DNA of 6,534 nucleotides. Source: Betaproteobacteria bacterium (GTDB taxonomy: Bacteria > Pseudomonadota > Gammaproteobacteria > Burkholderiales > SG8-39). Positions 6,035-6,534 of the stretch are shown here, in pieces. Every line of letters begins with the position of its first letter. The stretch's first letter is position 1. The stretch spans positions 1 through 6,534 of the forward strand of contig VBCT01000332.1 of NCBI GenBank assembly GCA_005882235.1, given 5' to 3'. The position numbers were made by a program, and so were the translations under genes. Below the pieces are notes generated by a model. That model ran no database searches. It had not been told where the DNA came from and saw nothing but the letters and a program-made list of their open reading frames with translations.

Positions 6035-6534
6035 ATGGCCAGAGACGCTATCGTCACGGAAGAATTCGCAAAGAAGTTTGCGACCGAAAAGGACACGCCG
6101 TACGCGCGCTGGGTGCGAAGCGAAGGTCTGGACATCATCGGCGCGCACTACGTTGCGAACCTGCGCACCGTTGCGCTGAAGCCTTGGGTACGGCGCGGAG
6201 GATCAGGCGTCTATCTCAATCACGACGCCTCGCGAACCTCGAACGACTGCTACGTGTGTGAAATCCCGGCAGGGGCAAAGCTCGCGCCGCAGCGACAGCT
6301 GTTCGAGGAGATGATCTACGTATTGACCGGCCTCGGCTCGACGACGGTTTGGAACGACGCCGGCCAGCGCATCACCTTCGAATGGAAGGCGGGTTCGCTG
6401 TTTGCGATCCCCCTCAACGCTTGGCACCAGCATTTCAACGGATCAGGCAGGGAGCCCGCGCGCTACGTGGCAGTGACCAACGGGCCCGCGGTCATCAACC
6501 TCTACGAAGACGTCGGGTTCGTATTCAACACGAA
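6035..6534 (+). CDS. Cupin-domain protein 3, degenerate metal site (partial, cut by window end)
   Basis: The first 166 residues are visible and the frame is still open at the window end. The start is ATG at 6035 with AGGAG 6 nt upstream. Motif 1 (80-99) keeps the framework G80, E92 and G99 at the same residue numbers as cupin 2, but the His-x-His pair is Gln86-Arg87-Gln88. Motif 2 (120-135) keeps G120, P126, H131 and N135, in WHQHFNGSG. With two of four usual ligands changed, metal binding may be weak, different or absent. The motif 2 block HQHFN followed by a PAR triplet is shared with cupins 1 and 2. The N-terminal 75 residues differ from the other two, and the region around 60-76 has two Cys (C72, C75). 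It could be a second barrel's start, a ligand-binding subunit or a variant dioxygenase. The gap from cupin 2 is 84 nt. Confidence 0.85.
   Translation, partial: MARDAIVTEEFAKKFATEKDTPYARWVRSEGLDIIGAHYVANLRTVALKPWVRRGGSGVYLNHDASRTSNDCYVCEIPAGAKLAPQRQLFEEMIYVLTGLGSTTVWNDAGQRITFEWKAGSLFAIPLNAWHQHFNGSGREPARYVAVTNGPAVINLYEDVGFVFNT

Overview
This GC-rich window looks like a chromosomal segment of a proteobacterium, probably a betaproteobacterium. The evidence is the tRNA-Arg gene with an encoded CCA end, the clear Shine-Dalgarno sites, an orphan TAXI-type solute-binding protein (common in environmental Betaproteobacteria) and the GC-skewed codon use. The taxonomic guess is an inference from gene style, not from a marker gene.

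Left part (about 1-2605): a plus-strand gene for a small predicted lipoprotein of unknown function (126-761) converges on a tight two-gene minus-strand operon. The first gene of that operon (1844-2605) encodes a double zinc-ribbon protein with a single membrane segment and a long Pro/Ala-rich C-terminal tail. The second (796-1842) encodes a secreted TAXI-family TRAP solute-binding protein; its start codon lies one base past the stop of the first gene. Both products carry the same 11-residue cysteine motif, C-x6-L-G-[L/F]-C: twice in the tail of the zinc-ribbon protein and once at the extreme C-terminus of the TAXI protein. All three copies are predicted to face the periplasm.

Middle (about 2606-3059): a divergent intergenic region with a perfect TATAAT box, then tRNA-Arg(ACG) with encoded CCA, followed at once by a textbook intrinsic terminator with a 13-bp perfect stem. 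A leader of about 190 nt without a recognisable gene follows.

Right part (3060-6534): a plus-strand operon with a EutA-family ASKHA ATPase (ethanolamine ammonia-lyase reactivase family) and three consecutive single-domain cupins, the last cut by the window end. The ATPase has His-rich extensions at both ends, and no ethanolamine ammonia-lyase genes (eutB/eutC) are visible. Cupin 2 has a full set of metal ligands, cupin 1 deviates at the Glu position, and cupin 3 has Gln-Arg-Gln in place of the His-x-His pair. The layout suggests a reactivase or metal-handling ATPase serving cupin enzymes rather than the B12 lyase. This is the part of the window most likely to be an undescribed system.
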